Part shown: positions 1 to 8,338 of the stretch, piece after piece
How positions within the stretch are numbered: the first letter of the stretch is position 1
Layout: the number at the start of each line of letters is the position of its first letter
Source of the DNA: Acetobacter sp.
GTDB taxonomy: Bacteria > Pseudomonadota > Alphaproteobacteria > Acetobacterales > Acetobacteraceae
Assembly: GCA_012517935.1 (NCBI GenBank)
Contig: JAAYUA010000119.1
Location: forward strand, 27,892-91,891
DNA: 64,000 nt
Direction: 5' to 3'
Notes under the pieces: model-generated
What the model was told of the DNA's origin: nothing
Database searches by the model: none
Seen by the model: the letters and a program-made list of their open reading frames with translations, nothing else
Position numbers and translations under genes: made by a program

Positions 1-189
1 TCTTATCTTGAGAAAATATTTAGGGAAGCAAGAGGCTTCTCTGCCTTGGAAATTATAAGACGGCTGACAGGATATGCGCATACGCCATATTTTGCACATC
101 TGCCGGAGGCCTTGAGTGGTGAGCGTCAGGCAGAAGCATTGTCTTTTGCATTGTCACTTTTGACTGAAGATCAGGTTTCAGGTGGGTAA
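1..189 (+). CDS. C-terminal fragment of an unrecognised protein
   Basis: The first frame is open from base 1 to a TAA at 187-189 and encodes about 62 residues, the end of a gene that begins outside the window. The fragment is soluble-looking and alpha-helical in composition, with a run like EIIRRLTGYAHTPYF and no membrane segment. I do not recognise the family. Its last 12 bases overlap the end of the convergent PepSY gene. It is too short to say whether it belongs to the iron-uptake locus next to it. It is not in the ORF track because it has no start codon here. Confidence 0.6.
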   Translation, partial: SYLEKIFREARGFSALEIIRRLTGYAHTPYFAHLPEALSGERQAEALSFALSLLTEDQVSGG

Positions 190-1740
190 ATGCGTTGTCG
201 CTAACTGAGGAAAAGATTTGCTCATTTGTCGTTTCGCGAAAAATCCAAAACAGACGGTCTGAATAAGAGCAACCAGAAGAATACCCGTGGAGGATAAATC
301 TCCCTCATGCAACGCGCGCTTGAGAGCGATGGCAGCAAGCGCTCCGTTTGAACAGGTAAGAAATATCAGGAAGATAAAATTGCTTTTCTCGAGTGGAAAG
401 GTAAAGGATGCCGCAATAAACAATATGAAAACCGTATAATATATCAAAGATGAATCTGAAGAAGATATAGTTCCTGTTTGTGAGGCCGCAATGACAATAA
501 GAAGAGTTATTCCGGCAATGCATCCCGCGCAGCATCCAGAGGTCAGTCGCGCCAAAAACAATGTGCCGCGGGTGTCGGCACCTTTGCGTTGCCGAGATCT
601 GATCCAGAGGCGATTTCCGGTATAGAATAAGAAAGCTCCACCGAAACCAAGAATCAGATATCCCCATTTGACTATTGCACCACCGTAACTTCCGAAATGT
701 AGCGCAAAGAATGCGGTCAGAACTGCCATGCCACGAGACTGATGACCCGGAAGATACTCAGCCGACAGAATATGTCCGGTCATCGGGTCCAGAGTGGCAA
801 ATCCGCCTGTTGGTCCTCTCATGATAAAACGAGTGTCATGGCCGGTTACACGCAAGACCGGGCCTCCTCGACCTCCCCGCGCATGTTCGGCATATTCGAT
901 CGTGTCTGGAATGAATCCGGGTGCTTCCTGTGCCAATGAAGTAATGATTTTAGTCGGAATTAAAGGAAATCCGTTCGCGGGTGGAGGGGTAAAGGGCGTT
1001 ATGGGGCGCTCATGTCCTGGCATTTCATGATTTGTGGCAGGGGAGGCAAATAATTTCTGTTCGATGGCATAGATAGGTTCATGGAATGCAAAAACGACGG
1101 ATGTCAGCGCCATGACGAGATGAAAAGGGAGTGAGAAAAAACCAAATAGATTATGGATGTCGAGCCATGCCCGTTGTTCTGCGCCTTCAAGGCGAACAGC
1201 AAAGAGAGTTCGTTTCAGTGCGGGGAGGTAGACAATGACGCCTGAAACCAGAGCGAGAGCATAGGCAAGGGCGATGGTTCCCATGATGAGTGAGGCAGGG
1301 GCTTCGGTGAGGGGAAGTCCGACTTTCCGATGCAGGGTATCAATAAAAAAAGCAGTTCCCGAAGGGGGGCTGGTTATTGTGATCAGGCTTCCGTCTGCTG
1401 CCAGAGCTGCGGAGTTCATGACGGATGGTGCATGACCGCGATTATTTGCTTTTTCCGGCCACATCACGCGGCCTGGTTTCTGGCTATTGGGGTTCAGGAC
1501 AATTGTGTATGCCTTGCGTGCTTCGGGATGCGCGGCAAAAACCTTATTAAGAAGCTCCGGCGTCTGGTCAATCGGAACGGCCTTTGGAAGTGTGGAAACT
1601 GGCGTCAGCCAATTTTGTAGTGTCTGTTCAAACATGCTTACAGAACCAGCATAAAACGCGACGAACAGGAAAAGACCGGTAATGATTCCGGCCCAGCTAT
1701 GAACTTCGCGGTAAACGCGGACGATATCGGATCTGATCAT
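178..1740 (-). CDS. PepSY-associated transmembrane protein (PiuB-like)
   Basis: This is an inner-membrane protein of the PepSY-associated TM family, often encoded beside siderophore receptors and thought to help iron release or reduction at the membrane. The N-terminus (REVHSWAGIITGLFLFVAFYAG) starts with the histidine-containing first helix typical of the family. Further helices follow, including the DIHNLFGFFSLPFHLV segment, and a periplasmic PepSY-like region lies between them. The ORF track starts at 1779, but the ATG at 1740 forms an ATGA overlap with the upstream DUF3649 gene and fits the family start, giving 520 residues. It is the last gene of a four-gene operon with the TonB receptor. 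The substrate is inferred from context only. Confidence 0.8.
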   Translation of the reverse strand: MIRSDIVRVYREVHSWAGIITGLFLFVAFYAGSVSMFEQTLQNWLTPVSTLPKAVPIDQTPELLNKVFAAHPEARKAYTIVLNPNSQKPGRVMWPEKANNRGHAPSVMNSAALAADGSLITITSPPSGTAFFIDTLHRKVGLPLTEAPASLIMGTIALAYALALVSGVIVYLPALKRTLFAVRLEGAEQRAWLDIHNLFGFFSLPFHLVMALTSVVFAFHEPIYAIEQKLFASPATNHEMPGHERPITPFTPPPANGFPLIPTKIITSLAQEAPGFIPDTIEYAEHARGGRGGPVLRVTGHDTRFIMRGPTGGFATLDPMTGHILSAEYLPGHQSRGMAVLTAFFALHFGSYGGAIVKWGYLILGFGGAFLFYTGNRLWIRSRQRKGADTRGTLFLARLTSGCCAGCIAGITLLIVIAASQTGTISSSDSSLIYYTVFILFIAASFTFPLEKSNFIFLIFLTCSNGALAAIALKRALHEGDLSSTGILLVALIQTVCFGFFAKRQMSKSFPQLATTHLPT

Positions 1741-2036
1741 GACAAACCAGCATGTTTGAGGAGGGCGAACAGCGCCCATAGGATAAGAGCGGACCCGCTA
1801 AGGATCAGCCATGCCCGCAGGCCGGATACGAACAGGAAGCAGCTACAGATGCATAGGGTCCAGATAAAGGCGGTGAGCCACATGAGTGCTTGTGAGGAAA
1901 TGGCCATGGGGCTGGCATTTGCCCCGCAGAGGGTGCCGGCAACAGCCAGGATAGCGGTGGATAGAAAAGCCCCGGCGATCACTCCGGCCGAAAGCTGCCC
2001 TCTCCAGTGTTGTATCGTCAGATTTCTGTCATTCAT
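1737..2036 (-). CDS. DUF3649-like small membrane protein
   Basis: This 99-residue protein is hydrophobic, with about three membrane helices and a WRGQLSAGVIAG start that resembles DUF3649 proteins found in iron-uptake operons. It overlaps the downstream PepSY gene by an ATGA and the upstream DUF3325-like gene by four bases, so the three are almost certainly translationally coupled. DUF3649 proteins have no established biochemical role. A function as an accessory part of a ferric-siderophore import or reduction module is inferred from the company it keeps. Confidence 0.6.
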   Translation of the reverse strand: MNDRNLTIQHWRGQLSAGVIAGAFLSTAILAVAGTLCGANASPMAISSQALMWLTAFIWTLCICSCFLFVSGLRAWLILSGSALILWALFALLKHAGLS

Positions 2037-2320
2037 TTTGAAGAACCGTTATGTTTAACAATAGAAATAACAAAAGGCAGAAGACTGCATGAAATCATTA
2101 GCAATACGATCACCATGAAGCAGGATGCTGCCTTACCTTTTGCGGAAAGAAAAAGAGAAAGGGAGATCAATAATGTTACGCATGCACCCATGAAATATAA
2201 GCGAGGTCTGGAGGATGTTTTGACGGCGATCTGCTTCGGAGAAGAGATGTAGAAAAGAATTCCGGCAAGGAGACTAAAAAAAGTGGCCACGCCGGAGAGG
2301 AAAGCGTTTTCTGTCACCAC
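2033..2320 (-). CDS. DUF3325-like small membrane protein
   Basis: This 95-residue protein has about three membrane helices. A short motif after the first helix (YISSPKQ) and the pattern that follows resemble DUF3325 proteins, which sit between TonB siderophore receptors and PepSY proteins in many proteobacteria. Its start overlaps the end of the receptor gene by seven bases and its stop overlaps the DUF3649-like gene by four. The family assignment is by eye and the molecular role is unknown. Confidence 0.55.
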   Translation of the reverse strand: MVTENAFLSGVATFFSLLAGILFYISSPKQIAVKTSSRPRLYFMGACVTLLISLSLFLSAKGKAASCFMVIVLLMISCSLLPFVISIVKHNGSSK

Positions 2321-4566
2321 CGGTATTCCAGCCTCATGGTCAGGCTTCGTCCTTGACCGTAATAGCAGGCAGAGACTGCCGTGCAGGTCGCGACAAAGCG
2401 CTTGTCAGCAATGTTTCGCATGTTGACCGAGAAAGAGAGGCCGTCATAAAGCGGATGCGCTTTTCCGACATCATAACGCAGGAACATGTCAAAAAGCGTG
2501 TATCCTGGAATTGAGAGAGTGTTTGCGGTATTCCCGTAACTGTGCCCGGTATAGCGGACTCCTCCACCAATCCCCATTCCCCGGAATGTGCCGTGCTGGA
2601 TGCGTTGATCAATGAAGAGAGATGCCATCCATTTTGGGGCCTGCGGCAGATAATTGCCAACCTGCTGACTATAGTTTGAACGCGTTATTTTGGGGTCGCT
2701 GCGTGTGCCTGTGAAAATGACTGCCATGTCCCAGGGAAGTGTTGCTCGCCCTTCGAGTTCGAGCCCACGTATGCGTCCTTGCCCGGTTTGAACAAGGCAT
2801 GTGGCTGTGCCACACATTTCTCCACCCGGAGATGGGGTTGTCATATTGTTTTGTTTGATCTGATAAGCCCCGAAGGTGATATAAATTGATTTCTTATATT
2901 GATAGCGTAGACCAGCCTCATACTGATCTCCTGTTGTTGGTTTAAATGGTGTGCCATCAAGAGACGTAGATGGGTCCGATACCTGAGGCTGAAATGAAGT
3001 GGCATAGCTGAAATATGGGGCCAGACCGAAATCAAACAGATAGACGGCGCCAGCTCTCCACGTAAGTTTCTGAGATTTTGTCACGTAGGTTTTTTGAGTC
3101 AAAATGTTCAGAGTGTCATCTGTTGCCCAGTCCTGACGTCCACCGACTGTTACGCGCAGCTTTTCGATTTTGATCTGATCCTGAAAATAAATCCCGTTTT
3201 GATGAGAAACGGTTCGGGTATAGACTTGTGGGGACATGTTGTCGGCATATCCCAGAGATCCTCTGGGAACAGGATCAAAAATATTCAGCGTTGGAAGAAC
3301 AAATGCTGAATTCACAAGATCCCGTGAGCTTTCCCAGTTTGTGTAGAAATAATCAGTACCGATAAGGAATGTATGCGCAACGGGACCCGTTTTGACGTGG
3401 CTTTCAGCTTGGGTGTCCATAGTAACACCCTGAGAGCGTCCTCGTCCCTCAACGGCCCTGCGGTTTACGGTTTCTCCCGGCACGCATCCGGCAAGCGTCG
3501 CTGGGCATTTGGCGAGTGTGTCTCCGGATAGTACGGTCGCTCTGTAAAGGTTATCGATGTAGGTATAGCGGGTGTTGTTGCGAATAGTCAGATATTGGCT
3601 GAAATAATGCTCCAGAAACGAGCCAAAGAGAGCCTGTGTACGGTTGAATTTATTCCAGTCAGGTTCACCTATATTTGCGTTGTTTTTGATGTAGCGTCCG
3701 TTGGATGGCAATAATGTTCCCGTCTGGGGAAGGAACTGGAAAGTGGATCCTCCTGCATCACGTTGATATTGGGCCAGAAGGGTCCATGAAGATTTATTGG
3801 CATAGTGCCATGTGAAACTGGGAGAAACGTAATAACGGCCATTGGTAACGTCATTGACCTGAGTTCCGCCATAACGTGCGACTGCGACCAGTCGTCCCTG
3901 AATTTTCCCGGAATGGTTCAGTTTTCCTGAGATGTCTCCGGCCAATTGCCCTTGCCAGTTTTCAAGTTCAGTGAAACCTGCGGTTTGCGCGAAGAAATCT
4001 CCGTGTGTTTTTTCCGTGGGTTTTTTGGTCGTCAGGTTGACGATACCTCCAGGCGCTGTCTGGCCGTAGAGCGCTCCGGATGGGCCTTTCAGGACTTCGA
4101 TCTGTTGAAGGGCAAACGGATCGAATGATGTGCGTGTCCACTGACCTCCGGAAGGCAGGCGCAAGCCATCAACAAAGTTATTATTTGAAGAAAAGCCCCC
4201 GGCACCAAAGCCCCTGACTGAAACTTCATCAACACGACTATCTATTCCTGAAGGTTCCGATTGAACACCAGCAGTATATGCCAGCGCATCGGCAATCGTC
4301 GGAGAGGCCCGCAACTCAATTTCATCCCGGGAAATAATAGATATTGTCTGAGGAGATTCTATGATTGGTGTTCGTGTTTTTGTTGAAGATGTTGCATGGG
4401 ACAGACCCGTTGCCGTGACATTGATGATTTCTGTCTTATCGTTGAATTTAGATGTTTTTTTATTTTTTGAATCCATTCTGTGTTCAGCCGCATGAGCGCG
4501 GGGGATTGAATATCCGGCAAGCATCACAGAGACGATAAATCGAACCAGAATGGGTGGTTGTTGCAT
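2314..4566 (-). CDS. TonB-dependent siderophore receptor
   Basis: This 750-residue outer-membrane beta-barrel should import a ferric siderophore using TonB energy. It has an N-terminal signal peptide ending near AHA, a TonB-box-like stretch (EIINVTATG), a plug domain with the usual ESPQTISIISRDEI and APGGIVNLTTKKP motifs, and a C-terminal strand ending in tryptophan (MRLEYRW), all typical of FhuA/FpvA-type receptors. A cysteine pair lies in an extracellular-loop region (CPATLAGC). It is the first gene of an operon with DUF3325, DUF3649 and PepSY genes. The siderophore cannot be read from the sequence. A weak Fur-like site lies about 50 bases upstream. Confidence 0.93.
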   Translation of the reverse strand: MQQPPILVRFIVSVMLAGYSIPRAHAAEHRMDSKNKKTSKFNDKTEIINVTATGLSHATSSTKTRTPIIESPQTISIISRDEIELRASPTIADALAYTAGVQSEPSGIDSRVDEVSVRGFGAGGFSSNNNFVDGLRLPSGGQWTRTSFDPFALQQIEVLKGPSGALYGQTAPGGIVNLTTKKPTEKTHGDFFAQTAGFTELENWQGQLAGDISGKLNHSGKIQGRLVAVARYGGTQVNDVTNGRYYVSPSFTWHYANKSSWTLLAQYQRDAGGSTFQFLPQTGTLLPSNGRYIKNNANIGEPDWNKFNRTQALFGSFLEHYFSQYLTIRNNTRYTYIDNLYRATVLSGDTLAKCPATLAGCVPGETVNRRAVEGRGRSQGVTMDTQAESHVKTGPVAHTFLIGTDYFYTNWESSRDLVNSAFVLPTLNIFDPVPRGSLGYADNMSPQVYTRTVSHQNGIYFQDQIKIEKLRVTVGGRQDWATDDTLNILTQKTYVTKSQKLTWRAGAVYLFDFGLAPYFSYATSFQPQVSDPSTSLDGTPFKPTTGDQYEAGLRYQYKKSIYITFGAYQIKQNNMTTPSPGGEMCGTATCLVQTGQGRIRGLELEGRATLPWDMAVIFTGTRSDPKITRSNYSQQVGNYLPQAPKWMASLFIDQRIQHGTFRGMGIGGGVRYTGHSYGNTANTLSIPGYTLFDMFLRYDVGKAHPLYDGLSFSVNMRNIADKRFVATCTAVSACYYGQGRSLTMRLEYRW

Positions 4567-5092
4567 GAATCATTTTCCGGGTGGCGAAGAACGAGGCGGT
4601 ATATCATGCAATTAAGAATGAATGTCAATTGCAAATGGGTAAGGAAATGTTTTGTCATGTGTGTCCAAAATTTTCTGTCAGAAAATAAGGATCCACAAAA
4701 TCATATTATAATAGAGTAGGAATGATATTTTTATGGATTTTTGAGATATGTCTGTTTTACGCTGTTGTAACAGAGTCATTATGGGCGTGCGCATATGGGG
4801 GCCAGAATTGCATTGATGGAGATATATTCTGATTTAGAATAACATTATAAATATATGTAGATGAAATATAGAATATATGTATGTTTATTAACGTTACATG
4901 GTGACAGATATATAAATAAAAATTTTCTATATAATTTATTGCACAATATTTCTATCAATAATCATGTGTGCATCAAATAATTTCATTCATTAAATTTCTC
5001 CGGCAATGATGTTGACCTTTTTGGTTTTATTTCTGATCAGATGCATCCTGATTTTTCTATTATTAAGATAATCGCGGGAGTTTAAAGAGAGC
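4567..5092. other. AT-rich intergenic region between divergent operons
   Basis: These 526 bases separate the siderophore-receptor operon from the FUSC exporter operon. They are much richer in A and T than the genes around them, especially 4800-5000, and contain a short direct repeat of ATATATGTA. No ORF, tRNA or clear hairpin is visible. The region should carry both divergent promoters. No regulator gene is present, although AaeB-type exporters often have a LysR gene at this place. Confidence 0.5.
4612..4637 (-). promoter_or_regulatory. Possible Fur-type iron box
   Basis: Read on the minus strand, the stretch TTTGCAATTGACATTCATTC lies about 50-70 bases upstream of the siderophore-receptor start and loosely resembles proteobacterial Fur boxes. 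The match is imperfect and was judged by eye. Iron repression of the operon is expected from gene content. Confidence 0.3.
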
Positions 5093-7150
5093 GTGTCTGC
5101 GCAGACGCAACAAGGGCAATGGTGGCGGCCGGTTTTGCCCACGCTGCCGGTTTCCGTGTTCCCACCCGGCTGGGTCGGGTTTGTTCTTCGCACATGGATT
5201 TCGCTCAGCCTTGCACTTGCTGCGGCGTTCTGGTTGCAGATTGATGGTCCTTCCGGAGCTGCGGTCACGGTAATGATTCTTGCCCAGCCACTCCGGGGGC
5301 AAGCATTGTCCAAGGCGTTCTGGCGTCTTCTGGGAACTTTGGCCGGGATGCTGGCTTCGATTGCGCTGGTCGCTGCTTTTCCGCAGGAACGCTCAGTCTT
5401 TCTTCTTGGTGCAGCTCTGTGGATGGCGTTTTGCGCCTTTGTCGGTGTGATTGAGCGGAATTTTCGGTCCTATGGCACATTGCTGGCTGGATATACCGTC
5501 GCATTGGTCGCGCTTGGCAGCATGAACCGTCCGCAGGATGTGTTTGATGTTGCATTTGCTCGTGTCAGTTGTATCGGCATCGGGATTGGTGCAGTCGCCG
5601 TTGTGAATGTTGTCAGTGGCGCGCCGGAAGCATGGCGCGGTCTGGCGCGTGGCATGGACAGGATGGCCCGCCGAATTCGTTCTCTAGGACGAATGGCGCT
5701 CAGAGGTGAGGGGGTTCCTGATATGTGGGAGACCACGGGACTGGTCTCGGAAGTTCTCTCGCTCTTGACGCAGATTTCCTATGCCCGGATGGAGATTGAC
5801 CGGGCTCCCTTGCGGCTGGCCGGAGCGCAACGCGGAATTGTTGGCATGCTGGAGGTGATCGGATGCAGTCATGAGCTGGCGATCGCCAGAGGGGCTGGTC
5901 ACGTTTCTCCGCTGCTTCTGGAGCATGTCGAGAAATGGAAAGACCATAAAATCTCCAGAACTTCCCGCGAAAATATCATGTCTGTCATATGGCGGCAGAT
6001 CAGGCAGGAAGATCCTGATTTCAGACCGACGACATATGATGCTTATTTTCTGGAGAGGGCATCAGCTCTGATCAGCAATAATGTTCATATTTTTACAGGC
6101 ATGAATACGTTGCTGCATGGCGCACCGTTGCGCGACATGGAATTACGTGAAGAGCTTGGAAGTCACACTGACCTGATTTCAGCCCTGATCGCGGGATTTC
6201 GTGTTTTTATTGGCTTTGTTCTCGCAGCATTATTGTGTGTTGCTCTCGGTCAGCCTGATGATCGTATGGGACTTGCCCAGACAGCCTTGACGCTTGTGCT
6301 TGCAGCCACAGCGGTGGATACGGTCAAGTTCGGAACTGGCGCGTTGATAGGAATTCCTGCGGCCTCTCTGGTGGCGTCCGTGATGCATTTTTTCATTTTG
6401 CCACATGTTACAGATATGCCCGCCCTGATTTTGGTGTTTTTCCCGCTGGTCCTGATCTCATGCTTGGCGCTCATGAACGCAAAGCTTGGTGCGATCGCCT
6501 TCAATTTCGCAGTTTTCCTACCAGTGATTATCGGCCTTGATAATCACTATTCTATGGATCCGGTGGGGTTTGTGGACCGGTGTGTTTTCTATGTCATGTC
6601 GGCCGCTCTTTCTTTTATCATTCTGGTTCTTCTTTTGCCGTCCAAACCAAGATTTCAAAGAATGGAACTTGTGATTTCTTCGGGTCAGGATTTTGAAAGG
6701 CAGAGGTCCGGTCGTGGGGAGTTGATGGGACCAGAGCTTGTCGGACGTCTTTATGATCGCCTTTCAATGTTGCAGGCACGCAGCAGAAGGATCGTACGAA
6801 CAGGATCTTCTGCAAGGCATGTTTTTAATCGTGTGGCGGGTATTGAAGGTTTCACCATGACGATCGCGCGGCTTCGTTATGTTTTGGTTCAGGCGGAAAA
6901 ATGGCCACGCCTTGCAAAAGTTGCTCAGGATGCACGTCGGGAGCTTTTCGAGGAAAAATATGGGAACATGCAGGATCAGCTCACTCGCCATGCAATGATT
7001 TTCCTTCAGCTTTCAGAAAGCGGAGAGGAAGATGAAAGAGTGAGAGCCTTGACCTGTGTGGCGGGATTGCAAGCTGTTTCAGAAGCTTTTTTGCGGAATC
7101 ACAGGACGCTGACACATTATGGTCTTACAGTTCCCCGTGGAGCGGCATAA
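5093..7150 (+). CDS. FUSC-family inner-membrane exporter (AaeB-like)
   Basis: This 685-residue protein belongs to the fusaric-acid-resistance / aromatic-carboxylate exporter family. Hydrophobic helices lie at about residues 25-170 and again at about 345-500, each followed by a soluble region, which is the duplicated layout of the family. The start is GTG at 5093, with only a weak ribosome binding site. The stop overlaps the next start (TAATG). With the DUF1656 and HlyD genes that follow, it forms the usual three-gene exporter, which pumps weak aromatic acids or similar toxic compounds from the cytoplasm. The exact substrate is unknown. Confidence 0.88.
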   Translation: MSAQTQQGQWWRPVLPTLPVSVFPPGWVGFVLRTWISLSLALAAAFWLQIDGPSGAAVTVMILAQPLRGQALSKAFWRLLGTLAGMLASIALVAAFPQERSVFLLGAALWMAFCAFVGVIERNFRSYGTLLAGYTVALVALGSMNRPQDVFDVAFARVSCIGIGIGAVAVVNVVSGAPEAWRGLARGMDRMARRIRSLGRMALRGEGVPDMWETTGLVSEVLSLLTQISYARMEIDRAPLRLAGAQRGIVGMLEVIGCSHELAIARGAGHVSPLLLEHVEKWKDHKISRTSRENIMSVIWRQIRQEDPDFRPTTYDAYFLERASALISNNVHIFTGMNTLLHGAPLRDMELREELGSHTDLISALIAGFRVFIGFVLAALLCVALGQPDDRMGLAQTALTLVLAATAVDTVKFGTGALIGIPAASLVASVMHFFILPHVTDMPALILVFFPLVLISCLALMNAKLGAIAFNFAVFLPVIIGLDNHYSMDPVGFVDRCVFYVMSAALSFIILVLLLPSKPRFQRMELVISSGQDFERQRSGRGELMGPELVGRLYDRLSMLQARSRRIVRTGSSARHVFNRVAGIEGFTMTIARLRYVLVQAEKWPRLAKVAQDARRELFEEKYGNMQDQLTRHAMIFLQLSESGEEDERVRALTCVAGLQAVSEAFLRNHRTLTHYGLTVPRGAA

Positions 7151-7344
7151 TGAGGCAAGTCATTGATCTTGAAGGCGTTCTGGTTTCAGCCTTTGTGCTG
7201 AACATGGGGTTAGCGCTCGTAACCCTTGCGATCCTTCGATGGTTGTTAAGCAAATTCGATCTGTGGCGTTTTATCTGGAATCCACCACTGGCCCAGTTTG
7301 GTCTTTTGATCATTCTGATAGGCCTTTACACACTTATGATATAG
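7150..7344 (+). CDS. DUF1656 small membrane protein (AaeX-like)
   Basis: This 64-residue protein has two membrane helices and the DUF1656 layout, starting with a short polar stretch (MRQVIDLEGVLVSAF) and carrying a WNPPL motif between the helices. Genes of this family nearly always lie between FUSC and HlyD genes, as here. It overlaps the FUSC stop by one base and is followed 13 bases later by the adaptor gene. Its role in the exporter is not established. Confidence 0.85.
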   Translation: MRQVIDLEGVLVSAFVLNMGLALVTLAILRWLLSKFDLWRFIWNPPLAQFGLLIILIGLYTLMI

Positions 7345-7357
7345 AGGAGCGGGAATT

Positions 7358-8305
7358 TTGTTACCGCGTGCATTGCGCCTCATACGCTTATCCATGACAC
7401 TGGCCATTTTGGTGGTTGCGGCAGTCGTTGCCGTTGTTCTTTGGGATTATTACACGGCATCTCCGTGGACACGTAATGGTCAGGTACGTGCCCAGGTTGT
7501 GAATATTGCTCCGCGTGTTTCCGGACAGATCCAGAAAGTCAATGTGAAAGACAATCAATTCGTTCACTCCGGTGATGTCCTTTATGAAATTGATCCTTTT
7601 GATTTCAAGGTGGATCTTGAAGCAGCGCAGGCAAAAGTTGCTGAGGAAAAGGCCGATCTGGAATTCAGGCAGGCGCAGTTCATGCGACGTCAGGACATTC
7701 CGGGAATTGCAGTATCTGTTGAAGAAAAGCAGCAATTCAGAGCTGAAGCTGCTTTGGCGAAAGCCAGGTTTGATGCCGCAGAAGCGCAGTTGCGGCAGGC
7801 GCAGATCAATCTTGATCGCACCAAGGTCAGAAGCACTATCGACGGTTATGTAAACAATCTGACCATGTTGCCGGGAGATTATGCGACGGCAGGAAAACAG
7901 AACATTCAGATTGTGGATTCAGGTTCTTATTGGGTCGATGGATATTTTGAGGAAACCAAGCTCAAGCGTCTGCATATTGGGGAGCCGGTCCGGGTTGATC
8001 TGATGGGATATCATGATCCTGTTTTCGGACGCATAGAAAGTATTACACGAGGAATCGCAACAGATAATGCGGCTTTATCCACTCAGGGATTGCCGTCCGT
8101 TGATCCTGTTTATACCTGGGTTCGTCTGGCGCAGCGCGTTCCAGTACGCGTGAAGCTGGAGAAAATTCCTGACAACATAACACTTGTTGCCGGAACGACA
8201 GCGACGGTATCGATTGTCAGTGAAGAAGGTCGCCGTCATCATATGTCGACGAAAGACGCGCTGGAGCATTTAGGCGATGACCTGAGGCACATGACCGGAC
8301 GCTGA
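7358..8305 (+). CDS. HlyD-family periplasmic adaptor (AaeA-like)
   Basis: This 315-residue membrane-fusion protein has one N-terminal anchor (about residues 12-32), a lipoyl/barrel-sandwich half (GQVRAQVVNIAPRVSGQI), a coiled-coil hairpin rich in A, E, K and Q (about residues 90-155), the second lipoyl half and a beta-barrel. It should link the FUSC pump to an outer-membrane channel. The start is TTG at 7358, supported by GAGGAG seven bases upstream. An in-frame ATG at 7391 is the alternative but would cut into the anchor. It is the last gene of the operon and is convergent with the NodT gene. Confidence 0.88.
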   Translation: MLPRALRLIRLSMTLAILVVAAVVAVVLWDYYTASPWTRNGQVRAQVVNIAPRVSGQIQKVNVKDNQFVHSGDVLYEIDPFDFKVDLEAAQAKVAEEKADLEFRQAQFMRRQDIPGIAVSVEEKQQFRAEAALAKARFDAAEAQLRQAQINLDRTKVRSTIDGYVNNLTMLPGDYATAGKQNIQIVDSGSYWVDGYFEETKLKRLHIGEPVRVDLMGYHDPVFGRIESITRGIATDNAALSTQGLPSVDPVYTWVRLAQRVPVRVKLEKIPDNITLVAGTTATVSIVSEEGRRHHMSTKDALEHLGDDLRHMTGR

Positions 8306-8338
8306 CTTGCTGTCGGTGCCGGCCAATGTGCCATCAGA

